From positions 1 to 44,384 of IMG/VR virus record IMGVR_UViG_3300047557_000594: 44,384 nt of DNA. One strand, written 5' to 3'. Of this stretch, positions 38,189 through 44,384 are shown one piece after another. The stretch's first letter is position 1; each line of letters starts with the position of its first letter. Made by a program: the position numbers and the translations under genes. Origin of the DNA: a virus. Below the pieces are notes generated by a model. That model ran no database searches and was not told the DNA's origin. It saw only the letters and a list, made by a program, of their open reading frames with translations.

Positions 38189-39086
38189 GTTGGCTCTTTT
38201 CGCAGGCGCTGGTGGGGGAATACTTGGGGGACATTTGCTCGGATGGCGAACCGTCTGTGCAGTTGAATGGGAATCATACCCAGCAAGCGTATTGCTCGCC
38301 CGACAAAATGACGGAATACTCCCGCCTTTCCCGATTTGGGATGATGTTCAAACCTTTGACGGAAAACCGTGGCGAGGAATTGTTGATGTCGTATCGGGCG
38401 GGTTTCCATGCCAAGACATTTCTGCAGCTGGAAAAGGCGCAGGAATTGACGGAGAACGGTCAGGAATGTGGAAAGAGATGGCAAGGATTATTAGCGAGGT
38501 ACGACCCCAATATGTCTTTGTGGAAAACAGTCCAATGCTCACTTCTAGGGGATTGGGAACAGTACTCGGAGACCTTTCCACGCTGGGGTACGATGCGGAA
38601 TGGGGAGTTATTTCAGCAGCCGATGTGGGAGCAAACCACCTTAGAGAACGAATATGGATTGTCGGAAAAAGTACCAAACAATTTAGACTTTTTTCACACA
38701 CCGAACACAACGGGAATAGATGGTGGCAGCAACAGTCGCAAAGCATTGAAGAAAAGAATCGAAATGTGGCCAACACCGACAGTAGGTTGTGTAGAGGGCG
38801 GAGAACAATCAAGCAGGGTAGAGAAAACATTAGGGGGTGGTTACATTCTGAGGAAACTAAACAAAGCAAATATGACATATGGAGCAAAACTTTCAGACGC
38901 AGTTTTGTTCGAAGAAAAGAAGAAAAAAATGTTGGATGGTGGGAAGTTGAACCCAAATTGGACAGAGTGGTTAATGGGATGGCCAATCGGGTGGACAGAC
39001 TTAAATCCATTGGAAATGGACAAGTGCCATTGTGTGCAGCAACCGCTTGGAACATCCTTAAAGGAAGATTAGATGAAAGATTATGA
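38181..39086 (+). CDS. C5-cytosine DNA methyltransferase
   Basis: A 301-residue protein from TTG at 38181, 5 bp behind GGGGGAA; no ATG is available in this frame nearby. Motif I FAGAGGG (7-13), catalytic GGFPCQDIS (Cys 77), ENSPML (115-120, the ENV motif), RERIWIVG (155-162) and the C-terminal RLKSIGNGQVP (about 274-283). It should methylate cytosine to protect phage DNA from host restriction. It is absent from copy one. The whole gene is overlapped by another open frame (38185-39072). Confidence 0.92.
   Translation: MNELALFAGAGGGILGGHLLGWRTVCAVEWESYPASVLLARQNDGILPPFPIWDDVQTFDGKPWRGIVDVVSGGFPCQDISAAGKGAGIDGERSGMWKEMARIISEVRPQYVFVENSPMLTSRGLGTVLGDLSTLGYDAEWGVISAADVGANHLRERIWIVGKSTKQFRLFSHTEHNGNRWWQQQSQSIEEKNRNVANTDSRLCRGRRTIKQGRENIRGWLHSEETKQSKYDIWSKTFRRSFVRRKEEKNVGWWEVEPKLDRVVNGMANRVDRLKSIGNGQVPLCAATAWNILKGRLDERL
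38185..39072 (+). CDS. Overprinted 295-residue open frame in the methyltransferase gene
   Basis: In the +1 frame relative to the methyltransferase. It starts at ATG 8 bp behind the shared GGGGGA, a better start than the TTG four bases earlier, stays open for 295 codons and ends directly before the next ATG (TAGATG). It reads MSWLFSQALVGEYLGDICSD at the start, then LLMSYRAGFHAKTF over the catalytic GGFPCQ region, MWPTPTV, and WTEWLMGWPIGWTDLNPL over the C-terminal motif. I recall database phage proteins with the same words annotated as separate hypothetical proteins, unverified. It may be a real second product or a by-product of the methylase codon pattern. Function unknown. Confidence 0.45.
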   Translation: MSWLFSQALVGEYLGDICSDGEPSVQLNGNHTQQAYCSPDKMTEYSRLSRFGMMFKPLTENRGEELLMSYRAGFHAKTFLQLEKAQELTENGQECGKRWQGLLARYDPNMSLWKTVQCSLLGDWEQYSETFPRWGTMRNGELFQQPMWEQTTLENEYGLSEKVPNNLDFFHTPNTTGIDGGSNSRKALKKRIEMWPTPTVGCVEGGEQSSRVEKTLGGGYILRKLNKANMTYGAKLSDAVLFEEKKKKMLDGGKLNPNWTEWLMGWPIGWTDLNPLEMDKCHCVQQPLGTSLKED

Positions 39087-39402
39087 CCCACACGAAGCAA
39101 TAGACTTTATATTTAAAACCGCACCGCAATACGCTAAAGCGTCAGGTGAATTGGCCCAGCTTGAAAACTTTAGGCATAGTCTTAAAGCCATTAAGATGTC
39201 GCAAACTGAAGAACAATCGCTAGGCGCACAGGAACGAGAAGCCTACCGTAGCCAAGACTACCAAGACCTTTGCAAAGCCATAGGCGTAGCGGTAGAGCAA
39301 AAAGAAGCCCTACGCTGGCAATTAGAAGCTGCCAAGATGAGGTTTGAAGCATGGCGTACCCAACAAGCTAACGACAGACAAATAGAAAGACTAACCAAAT
39401 GA
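39073..39402 (+). CDS. Coiled-coil early protein, second copy
   Basis: Counterpart of 2460-2786, 109 residues. SLGAQEREAYRSQDYQDL and RFEAWRTQQANDRQIERL are conserved; the first 30 residues are not. It begins directly after the stop of the overprinted frame and overlaps the methyltransferase end by 14 bp; site AAAGGAAG. Confidence 0.65.
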   Translation: MKDYDPHEAIDFIFKTAPQYAKASGELAQLENFRHSLKAIKMSQTEEQSLGAQEREAYRSQDYQDLCKAIGVAVEQKEALRWQLEAAKMRFEAWRTQQANDRQIERLTK

Positions 39403-39566
39403 GAGAATTTGCCGAAGTATTTTTAGACCTAAACCGCACAATTAAAAAGCTACACAATGCCAAGCTAAAGCAAGACCATACACAGGCTTACTTAATTAGC
39501 TGTGATGTGACCGACTTGGCCCAAGAACTTGAGGATGTATTGCAAAATGACGCAAACATTCAATAA
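39399..39566 (+). CDS. Conserved 55-residue protein, second copy
   Basis: Counterpart of 2783-2950 with about two residue changes (NRT for NRM near 12-14) and several synonymous ones; start in an ATGA overlap. Confidence 0.7.
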   Translation: MREFAEVFLDLNRTIKKLHNAKLKQDHTQAYLISCDVTDLAQELEDVLQNDANIQ

Positions 39567-39936
39567 GATAATGCGGAACGCCTTTGCTACGCACATTGAC
39601 TACGGTGCGTTTAAAGGCTTAATTCCTAGCAACCCTGCCTTTTGCCCAAGCAATATTGATGGCATAGCCGAGCGCAATGGCAAGTTTTTGGTGATGGAAT
39701 GGAAACGCCCTAATGAAAAGGTTAGCGAAGGCCAGCGTAGATTACTGCAAGCTTTTGCCAAAACGCATAATTTTACGGTGGTTATTGTGCAAGGCAATAC
39801 GGATGACCAACTGGTTATTCAAGACTTTTGGCAAGTGCAACCCTATGGCTCATGTGTAAAATTGGGGCAAGGAGTTGAGGAATTTAAAGCCTTTTATGTA
39901 ATGTGGTATGAATACGCAAACCAAAAAACACTATGA
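39547..39936 (+). CDS. PD-(D/E)XK-type small nuclease, second copy
   Basis: Counterpart of 2934-3314, 129 residues from MTQTFNKIMRN. Catalytic Asp and EWK retained. The last residues (YANQKTL) differ because the frame runs into the Ref-like gene instead of the homing region of copy one; overlap 29 bp. Confidence 0.7.
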   Translation: MTQTFNKIMRNAFATHIDYGAFKGLIPSNPAFCPSNIDGIAERNGKFLVMEWKRPNEKVSEGQRRLLQAFAKTHNFTVVIVQGNTDDQLVIQDFWQVQPYGSCVKLGQGVEEFKAFYVMWYEYANQKTL

Positions 39937-40186
39937 CAAAGTTGCACGACTTGGCTGTATCTTATGCCGACAATTTGGATTCAAAGACACCCCAGCCGAA
40001 ATCCACCACATTAGAAGGTTTGGTGGGTTGCGAGAAAACGCAGAAGTCATACCGTTATGCCCCGAACATCATCGAGGGAATACAGGTGTTCACGGACTTG
40101 GAGCTAAAGGATTTGAGCGTAGATACAATCTTACTCAAGAAGATTTGCTTACCTACACGGAGAGGTTGCTCGCTATAAATGAATGA
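39908..40186 (+). CDS. Ref-like HNH nuclease
   Basis: A 92-residue protein. CILCRQFGF (Cys 17/20), EIHHIRRFGG and VIPLCPEHHRGNTGVHGLGAKGFERRYN match the phage P1 Ref family, RecA-dependent HNH nucleases that cut within displacement loops. It would assist recombination or attack host DNA. Replaced in copy one by a homing endonuclease plus DUF1364, with only its last about 38 bp left (4169-4206). Confidence 0.8.
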   Translation: MNTQTKKHYDKVARLGCILCRQFGFKDTPAEIHHIRRFGGLRENAEVIPLCPEHHRGNTGVHGLGAKGFERRYNLTQEDLLTYTERLLAINE

Positions 40187-40259
40187 TTTAGCACTTTATT
40201 TTGGAATTGTCATATTAACGCTTCCTTTAATAGCGTTGTGGATAGTATCAAAGCTCTAG
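40179..40259 (+). CDS. 26-residue membrane peptide, second copy
   Basis: Counterpart of 4199-4279 (MNDLALYFGIVILTLPLIA...), three residue changes, same overlap with the upstream stop and the convergent protease gene. Confidence 0.6.
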   Translation: MNDLALYFGIVILTLPLIALWIVSKL

Positions 40260-40601
40260 CGGGTCTAGGCCAAATTCTTGGGCAACGAGGGAACAACGCC
40301 TACGGAACTCCTTATCATGGTGATTCCATCGTTCTCTGCTATGCGCCCAACGGCTCATGTGACAGCACTCGTGAGCCATCGTACGAAGAAGGGTCATAAA
40401 ATGACCACACATGGCATCGCTAATTTGAATGGTGTGGGCGTATTTACCGCCCTCATCGTATAAATAGTAACCGTATGCGGCTTTGTCATGGATTACTTCA
40501 AATTTGATTTCGTCAGGCAAAGGCATTTTCCACCGACTAAATGGGTGGCAGCAATATATTGTTGAATACAAATTTTTCAATATTGCTGGGCTTAGCTTCA
40601 T
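40248..40601 (-). CDS. SprT-like zinc metallopeptidase, second copy
   Basis: Counterpart of 4268-4621, 117 residues. The zinc motif is HECCH at 77-81, so the HExxH ligands are kept while the middle residues changed from AI to CC. Confidence 0.75.
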   Translation of the reverse strand: MKLSPAILKNLYSTIYCCHPFSRWKMPLPDEIKFEVIHDKAAYGYYLYDEGGKYAHTIQISDAMCGHFMTLLRTMAHECCHMSRWAHSRERWNHHDKEFRRRCSLVAQEFGLDPLEL

Positions 40602-41629
40602 ACTTGCAATATTTCCCCACGAAACTCGACTTCATCCTCACCGCAGGCCATAATCATTTCAGGCATTAATAGCCTACCACGCTCCCACGAAGCCATAATG
40701 AAACCCTGACGCCAGTCACGGGCTGAGTCTTCACAGTACCCAAAGGCCTCATCGTTAGGGTCGGCTAAAGTGCCAGTTTGCACACCCCAATAGGTCTTTT
40801 GGTCAAAAGTCGATATTGGGCTACAAGTCAACACATGGGTGTGACCCGTAAAGATATTACAGAAACTTGCCTGTACATTCTGATAACCAGCGTACCGACC
40901 CCCTTTATGCCTGTGTTTAATTACAGTATCGTCATTGACCCAAAACGACCAACAAGTTTCCCAATTAGGGAAATGGTATTTAAGGTTAAACCCATCAACC
41001 CCTGAAAACTCAGGCGCACGGGCTACTAATGCAGCTTCATAGCGCATATCGTGGTTACCCAAAGTCCAAATCAGTTTAGCCCCTGCTGGGCGCACCTTTT
41101 CAATGGCTTCTAAATGGGTTTTACAATAGTTTAGTTCGTCTAATACGCTAGGTTGACGGTCATAGTTAATCTTAGGAAAACGGCTCAATACAGCCCCGTC
41201 AAACGCATCACCGTTACAAATGATAGCTTTTGGCTTGAAGTACTCAATAAATTTAATTAATGCTTTAAATGAGGTCGTTGTGCTTTCAGTAAAGTGGGCA
41301 TCGGAAAAGATAATGACACGCCCTTCTTCCATCTCCATGCCACGCCTAACGCTATGTTGCGTTGCTTCTAAACGCTCTTTTAGTTTTTCTTCTCGTTTTT
41401 CTCGCTCAATTTTTGCGTTTTCTGCTAATTCTTTAATTCTGTTTTGTTTGTAAATAGGGTCGGTATCTAGCTTAATCTTGTGTCTTACTTCAATCGACCG
41501 CCTACGAGCCATGATGTTGCGTACATTGACCCCCGTTACTTTTGAAAAAGCAGCAGGGCTTGGGTATTCATGCCACTTTGCTATAAATTCTTCATCGCTA
41601 AGAAAATAACCGTATTGATTTTGACCCAT
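40598..41629 (-). CDS. Metallophosphoesterase with HTH-like N-terminus, second copy
   Basis: A 343-residue protein in the same slot as 4618-5574, but with only fold-level similarity: FSDAHFTES, NGDAFDGA, LGNHDMRY and FTGHTH metal motifs and an N-terminal DEEFIAKWHEYPSPAAFSKVTGVN. It has an extra charged helix at about 60-90 (NAKIEREKREEKLKERLEAT). Near-identical neighbours on either side indicate allele exchange of this gene. Confidence 0.82.
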   Translation of the reverse strand: MGQNQYGYFLSDEEFIAKWHEYPSPAAFSKVTGVNVRNIMARRRSIEVRHKIKLDTDPIYKQNRIKELAENAKIEREKREEKLKERLEATQHSVRRGMEMEEGRVIIFSDAHFTESTTTSFKALIKFIEYFKPKAIICNGDAFDGAVLSRFPKINYDRQPSVLDELNYCKTHLEAIEKVRPAGAKLIWTLGNHDMRYEAALVARAPEFSGVDGFNLKYHFPNWETCWSFWVNDDTVIKHRHKGGRYAGYQNVQASFCNIFTGHTHVLTCSPISTFDQKTYWGVQTGTLADPNDEAFGYCEDSARDWRQGFIMASWERGRLLMPEMIMACGEDEVEFRGEILQV

Positions 41630-41645
41630 ATATAGCCTTGACTAT

Positions 41646-41680
41646 GATAAAGTTAGCTTATCTTAACCGAAAATTGTTAA
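41646..41680. promoter_or_regulatory. Conserved divergent regulatory region, second copy
   Basis: GATAA-N7-TTATC (41646-41662) and TTAAC-N8-GTTAA (41663-41680), as at 5591-5625 with one changed base. A TTGACT (41635-41640) lies just upstream on the plus strand only in this copy. Confidence 0.55.
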
Positions 41681-41686
41681 TAATCA

Positions 41687-41980
41687 ATGCCATACGCCCG
41701 TAAGGTTGATGTAAACCAAACAGAAATAGTAGAAACCCTTAGAAAAGCTGGGGCAGATGTGTACATTTTGTCGATGGTTGGGCGTGGAATACCTGACCTG
41801 ATGGTGTGTTACAACGGTGAAACAATCTTGATGGAAGTCAAGCGTGACGCAAAGGCTAAGTTCACCAAAGACCAGCTTAAGTTTATTGCCAACTGGAAGG
41901 GTGGGCCACTCAGTCGGGTAGATTCACCTGAAGCTGCACTACGAGCGATTGGATTAATCCGTGTTGCTGACCAATCTTAA
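41687..41980 (+). CDS. VRR-NUC domain nuclease, second copy
   Basis: Counterpart of 5632-5925, 97 residues with three conservative changes; GIPDLMV and MEVKRD intact. Confidence 0.85.
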   Translation: MPYARKVDVNQTEIVETLRKAGADVYILSMVGRGIPDLMVCYNGETILMEVKRDAKAKFTKDQLKFIANWKGGPLSRVDSPEAALRAIGLIRVADQS

Positions 41981-42641
41981 AGTCACCGAATACAACCAAG
42001 ACTACTATGACGAGCATAAAGATGCTGGTCTTGATTACTTGGGGCATGGCTATTGGCAAGAGGAATACGCCAAAATGGTCATAGAAGCCTGTAAAACGCC
42101 CCGTGACGGCTTTGTGGTGGATGCTGGATGTGCGTGTGGCTCAATCCTAAAAGGCTTCCATAAGCTAAATATGAGAGTTTTAGGGGTAGATTTAAACGAA
42201 TCCATGATTAAGCTAGGCCGTACCCATTTTGGGTATTACGCTAACGAGCTTGTTTGTGGCTCAATCGCAGAAACTCCAGCTTTGACTGAAAGCGTGGATT
42301 TGGTGCATACAGCACAGGTGTTAGAGCATATCCCGCAAGACCAAATGGATGCCATATTGCATGAATTTTCAAGAATTTTAAAGAAATCAGGTCGGGCGTT
42401 TATTTGCTTAGATGCCGTAAAAGACGGGGAAACCAAAGAAATGTATATGGGTGACCCAACCCATGTAAACATTCAGCCGATTAATTATTGGTATCGACTA
42501 TTCCATAAGCATGGGTTTATGTTTGATGTAGAAGCGTATAACAAATTTGTTAACTCTAAATACAAGCCAACAGAGGACAAAGACGAGAACTTTTTTAACG
42601 CTTACTCTTATTGGTCGGTGTGGATTTTACAAAAAACCTAA
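41961..42641 (+). CDS. Class I SAM methyltransferase, second copy
   Basis: Counterpart of 5906-6586, 226 residues, same GTG start and FVVDAGCACG motif; about a dozen residue changes mainly in the C-terminal half. Confidence 0.82.
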   Translation: MLLTNLKVTEYNQDYYDEHKDAGLDYLGHGYWQEEYAKMVIEACKTPRDGFVVDAGCACGSILKGFHKLNMRVLGVDLNESMIKLGRTHFGYYANELVCGSIAETPALTESVDLVHTAQVLEHIPQDQMDAILHEFSRILKKSGRAFICLDAVKDGETKEMYMGDPTHVNIQPINYWYRLFHKHGFMFDVEAYNKFVNSKYKPTEDKDENFFNAYSYWSVWILQKT

Positions 42642-42668
42642 TATAATGAGGTATGTAAAGGAGTTTCT

Positions 42669-43025
42669 ATGGAAAATTGCGCCCTGTTTCTAGCAACATT
42701 GCTACATTCTGCGACTAACACGCATTTTTTCCATTGGAGTACAGGCTCATACGCCCAACACAAAGCTTTAGGCAATTACTACGATGAAATCGTGGAGTTG
42801 GTCGATACTTTAGCGGAATCTTACATGGGTAAATACGGAAAGCTAACCACTTTTCCAAGCGTTTACCACCAGCCAAAAGACCCAATCAAATACATGGAAT
42901 CGCTACAAAACTTTGTGGCTGATGCCCGCCAAGATTTGCCGCAAGATTCTGAATTGCAGAACATTATTGATGAGATTGCAGACCTTATCAATTCCACCAC
43001 TTATAAACTTAAGTTCTTGAAATAA
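42669..43025 (+). CDS. Dps/ferritin-like helical protein, second copy
   Basis: Counterpart of 6615-6971, 118 residues. Here the motif reads THFFHWSTGSYAQHKAL, closer to the canonical Dps H-x-x-HW than the HFFHF of copy one. The second half is nearly invariant. Confidence 0.65.
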   Translation: MENCALFLATLLHSATNTHFFHWSTGSYAQHKALGNYYDEIVELVDTLAESYMGKYGKLTTFPSVYHQPKDPIKYMESLQNFVADARQDLPQDSELQNIIDEIADLINSTTYKLKFLK

Positions 43026-43036
43026 AAGGAGAAATC

Positions 43037-43276
43037 ATGCCCAACTACAATCCAATGGATATGGCATATGTGCTAAAGATGTCAAAGCGTGGGCAAATGA
43101 CCCCCGAAGAACTACAACTTATGCAGAACATTAATCAGGCGATGTTGCCTGAAGTGGCTGCTGGTAATGTTGGAATTATGCCTGCTACCCAAGGCGGTAT
43201 GCCAGTAGGTCAGCAATTCCCACAGACCGCAACCCCCGCACAACTACAACAAATGATGAGAATGAGAGGCCGATAA
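43037..43276 (+). CDS. Small Met/Gln-rich protein, unique to copy two
   Basis: A 79-residue protein behind AAAGGAGAAATC: NPMDMAYVLKMSKRGQMTPEELQLM, then a Gly/Pro/Gln-rich stretch. No counterpart in copy one. It shares the style of 26246-26530 but not its sequence. Function unknown. Confidence 0.6.
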   Translation: MPNYNPMDMAYVLKMSKRGQMTPEELQLMQNINQAMLPEVAAGNVGIMPATQGGMPVGQQFPQTATPAQLQQMMRMRGR

Positions 43277-43461
43277 TGCCTTTAATCAAATCTGGCAGCA
43301 AAGAAGCGGTAGGCAAAAACATCAAAAAAGAGATGGAAGCTGGCAAGCCCAAGAAACAGGCTGTTGCTATTGCCCTATCTACCGAGCGTAAATACGCCAA
43401 AGGTGCAAGAAAAGCCAAGTTAGAAGAAGCTTACGGTAAGTACATTGAAAGCAAGGCATGA
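43276..43461 (+). CDS. Small basic protein (DUF6496-like), second copy
   Basis: Counterpart of 6983-7168, 61 residues, about eight changes, with IKSGSKEAVGKNIKKEMEAG kept. Confidence 0.7.
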   Translation: MPLIKSGSKEAVGKNIKKEMEAGKPKKQAVAIALSTERKYAKGARKAKLEEAYGKYIESKA

Positions 43462-43640
43462 AGAACGGTCTATACGCCAATATCCACGCCAAGCGTGAAC
43501 GGATTAAAGCTGGCTCAGGCGAAAAGATGAAGAAGGCTGGTCAAGAAGGCCGCCCAACCGCCCAAGACTTTAAAGATGCCGCTAGAACTGCTAAAAAGCC
43601 CCGCAGACAAATGATTGCTGACGCTATGAAGGATATGTAA
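43458..43640 (+). CDS. Small basic conserved protein, second copy
   Basis: Counterpart of 7460-7645, 60 residues, here with ATG in an ATGA overlap with the DUF6496-like gene because the DUF6321-like gene is missing. Confidence 0.7.
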   Translation: MKNGLYANIHAKRERIKAGSGEKMKKAGQEGRPTAQDFKDAARTAKKPRRQMIADAMKDM

Positions 43641-43642
43641 CC

Positions 43643-43789
43643 ATGTGGAAAAAAGAAAAGATTAAACCTGAGAACAGTTTGTTGCAACCGCACAAACAAT
43701 CTACATTAGAGAAGAATCAAGATAAGCGTGAGAAGCGTAAAGCAGAGCTTATGAAGCACTTTAATAAATTTGCTAAGGACATGGCATAA
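43643..43789 (+). CDS. 48-residue basic protein, second copy
   Basis: Counterpart of 7645-7797. NQDKREKRKA...HFNKFAKDMA is retained; the first half (MWKKEKIKPENSLLQPHKQS) is unrelated to that of copy one. Confidence 0.6.
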   Translation: MWKKEKIKPENSLLQPHKQSTLEKNQDKREKRKAELMKHFNKFAKDMA

Positions 43790-43843
43790 ACTAAGTTTTA
43801 GTATTAGAATTTACCCTAACTAAATCAATCACTTGAGGTAGTA
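43756..43843 (+). promoter_or_regulatory. Invariant block before terS, second copy
   Basis: Identical over 88 bp to 7764-7851, ending at the base before the terS ATG. Contains ATTAGAATTTACCCTAAC at 43803-43820. See the first copy for the packaging-site or operator alternatives. Confidence 0.5.
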
Positions 43844-44152
43844 ATGGATAATAAAGAATCGAAAACTGTCGATGTAAGGCATAAAAACCTTAGTCGAGCA
43901 GGCAGACCAGCAGGAATACCCAATAAATCCACCGCAGTGGCTAGAGAAGCCATAGCACGGTTTGTTGATGGTAATAGCCACAAGTTACAAGAGTGGCTAG
44001 AAGCTATTGCTGACGACCCTAAATACGGCCCTAAACACGCATTTGACTGCTTTATGCAGGTGGCTGAATACCATGTACCCAAATTAGCTCGTACTGAGCA
44101 TACTGGTAGCGAAGAGAAACCTATACGCTATGTGGTTACATGGAAGAAGTAA
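43844..44152 (+). CDS. terS: Terminase small subunit (probable), second copy
   Basis: A 102-residue counterpart of 7851-8171. The basic start differs (DNKESKTVDVRHKNLSRAGR), while GIPNKST, RFVDGNSHKLQEWLEAIAD and FDCFMQVAEYHVPKLARTEH are aligned. The changed N-terminus beside an invariant upstream DNA block is notable if it is the DNA-binding part. Confidence 0.72.
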   Translation: MDNKESKTVDVRHKNLSRAGRPAGIPNKSTAVAREAIARFVDGNSHKLQEWLEAIADDPKYGPKHAFDCFMQVAEYHVPKLARTEHTGSEEKPIRYVVTWKK

Positions 44153-44384
44153 CCGAATATACAGACTACAACATAGAACTGTATAAGCCTAGGGATGTAT
44201 TCTTAGACTTCCACGATAGAACCCAGCGATGGGCTGTTATTATTGCCCACCGAAGGGCTGGCAAGACTGTAGCCTGTATTAATGACATTCTTTGGCGAGC
44301 CTTGACCGAAACTAAGGAAAATGCCCGATATGCGTATATTGCACCGTACTATGCCCAAGCTAAGTCTATTGCGTTTGATTACCT
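44140..44384 (+). CDS. terL: Terminase large subunit, partial at the window end
   Basis: The first 81 codons: ATG start overlapping terS by 13 bp, KPRDVFLDFHDRTQRWAVII, Walker A AHRRAGKT at about 37-44 and NARYAYIAPYYAQAKSIAFDYL. It matches residues 1-80 of 8168-9520 with several changes. The rest lies outside the window. Confidence 0.92.
   Translation, partial: MEEVTEYTDYNIELYKPRDVFLDFHDRTQRWAVIIAHRRAGKTVACINDILWRALTETKENARYAYIAPYYAQAKSIAFDY

Larger units (their letters stand above)
35215..44384 (+). repeat. Second, diverged copy of the genome start
   Basis: From 35215 on, the window repeats the order seen from position 1: regulator, RNA locus, early genes, protease and phosphoesterase, VRR-NUC, methyltransferase, terS, terL. 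Most conserved genes differ at synonymous sites; others are replaced or unique (methyltransferase 38181-39086, Ref-like 39908-40186, 43037-43276; missing here are the homing endonuclease, DUF1364 and DUF6321 genes). This is a related phage, not the same sequence read twice. Confidence 0.85.

Noticed and set aside
35215-44384. Terminal repeat from a circular contig read past its end
   Set aside because: The second copy differs at many synonymous sites and by whole genes, so it is not the same molecule.
1-44384. tRNA genes, insertion sequences, toxin-antitoxin pairs or defence islands
   Set aside because: No cloverleaf, transposase motif or two-gene toxin arrangement was found; the YdaS-like protein has no YdaT or other toxin partner next to it.

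Overview
The window is tailed-phage DNA (dsDNA, podovirus-like gene set: P22-type portal, connector and beta-propeller tail proteins, no tail tape measure or sheath). No bacterial chromosomal genes, tRNAs, rRNAs, integrase, transposase, DNA polymerase, RNA polymerase or helicase were recognised. AT-leaning composition, strong GGGGGA-type ribosome sites, 3-TM holin and GH108 endolysin point to a Gram-negative host. The style resembles uncultured freshwater phages of betaproteobacteria, but that host guess is weak.

The main structural fact is that the window holds one apparently complete phage genome unit (about 1-35214) followed head-to-tail by the first about 9.2 kb of a second, related but clearly different phage (35215-44384). 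The second copy repeats the gene order from the Cro-like regulator to the start of the large terminase. Proteins are near-identical to unalignable, and most nucleotide changes in conserved genes are synonymous. It is therefore not a circular-contig overlap. It is either a chimeric assembly of two co-occurring relatives or a real tandem.

Layout of unit 1: (a) 1-816, a leaderless-looking Cro/YdaS-like regulator, then about 550 bp without a gene that holds a promoter, a covarying structured RNA with a 21-bp terminator-like stem, a nearly invariant 200-nt structured block, a palindrome and an operator-promoter. (b) 817-4279, rightward early genes: small exported, coiled-coil and membrane proteins, a replication-protein-like domain, a PD-(D/E)XK nuclease, a homing endonuclease and a DUF1364 protein. 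(c) 4268-5574, leftward SprT-like protease and phosphoesterase. (d) 5632-7797, VRR-NUC, methyltransferase, Dps-like protein and small basic proteins. (e) 7764-31828, late genes: terminases, portal, fibres, scaffold, capsid, connector, tail, ejection-type proteins, holins and endolysin. (f) 31766-35124, a leftward operon with an ssDNA-binding protein, a RecB/Cas4-like exonuclease, a secreted cysteine peptide, a second structured RNA and small proteins, driven from 35.17 kb with a second promoter at 32.95 kb.

Unit 2 differs from unit 1 by whole-gene changes. It gains a C5 cytosine methyltransferase whose entire length is overlapped by a second 295-codon open frame with its own ATG behind the same ribosome site. 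It carries a Ref-type HNH nuclease where unit 1 has a homing endonuclease plus DUF1364, and unit 1 still keeps the 3' end of the Ref gene. Small membrane and coiled-coil genes are also exchanged.

The observations I consider most worth following are the covarying RNA locus, the dual-frame methyltransferase gene, an 18-bp palindrome that sits exactly 21 bp upstream of the -10 box of three promoters in both early operons, and the 88-bp invariant block before terS.
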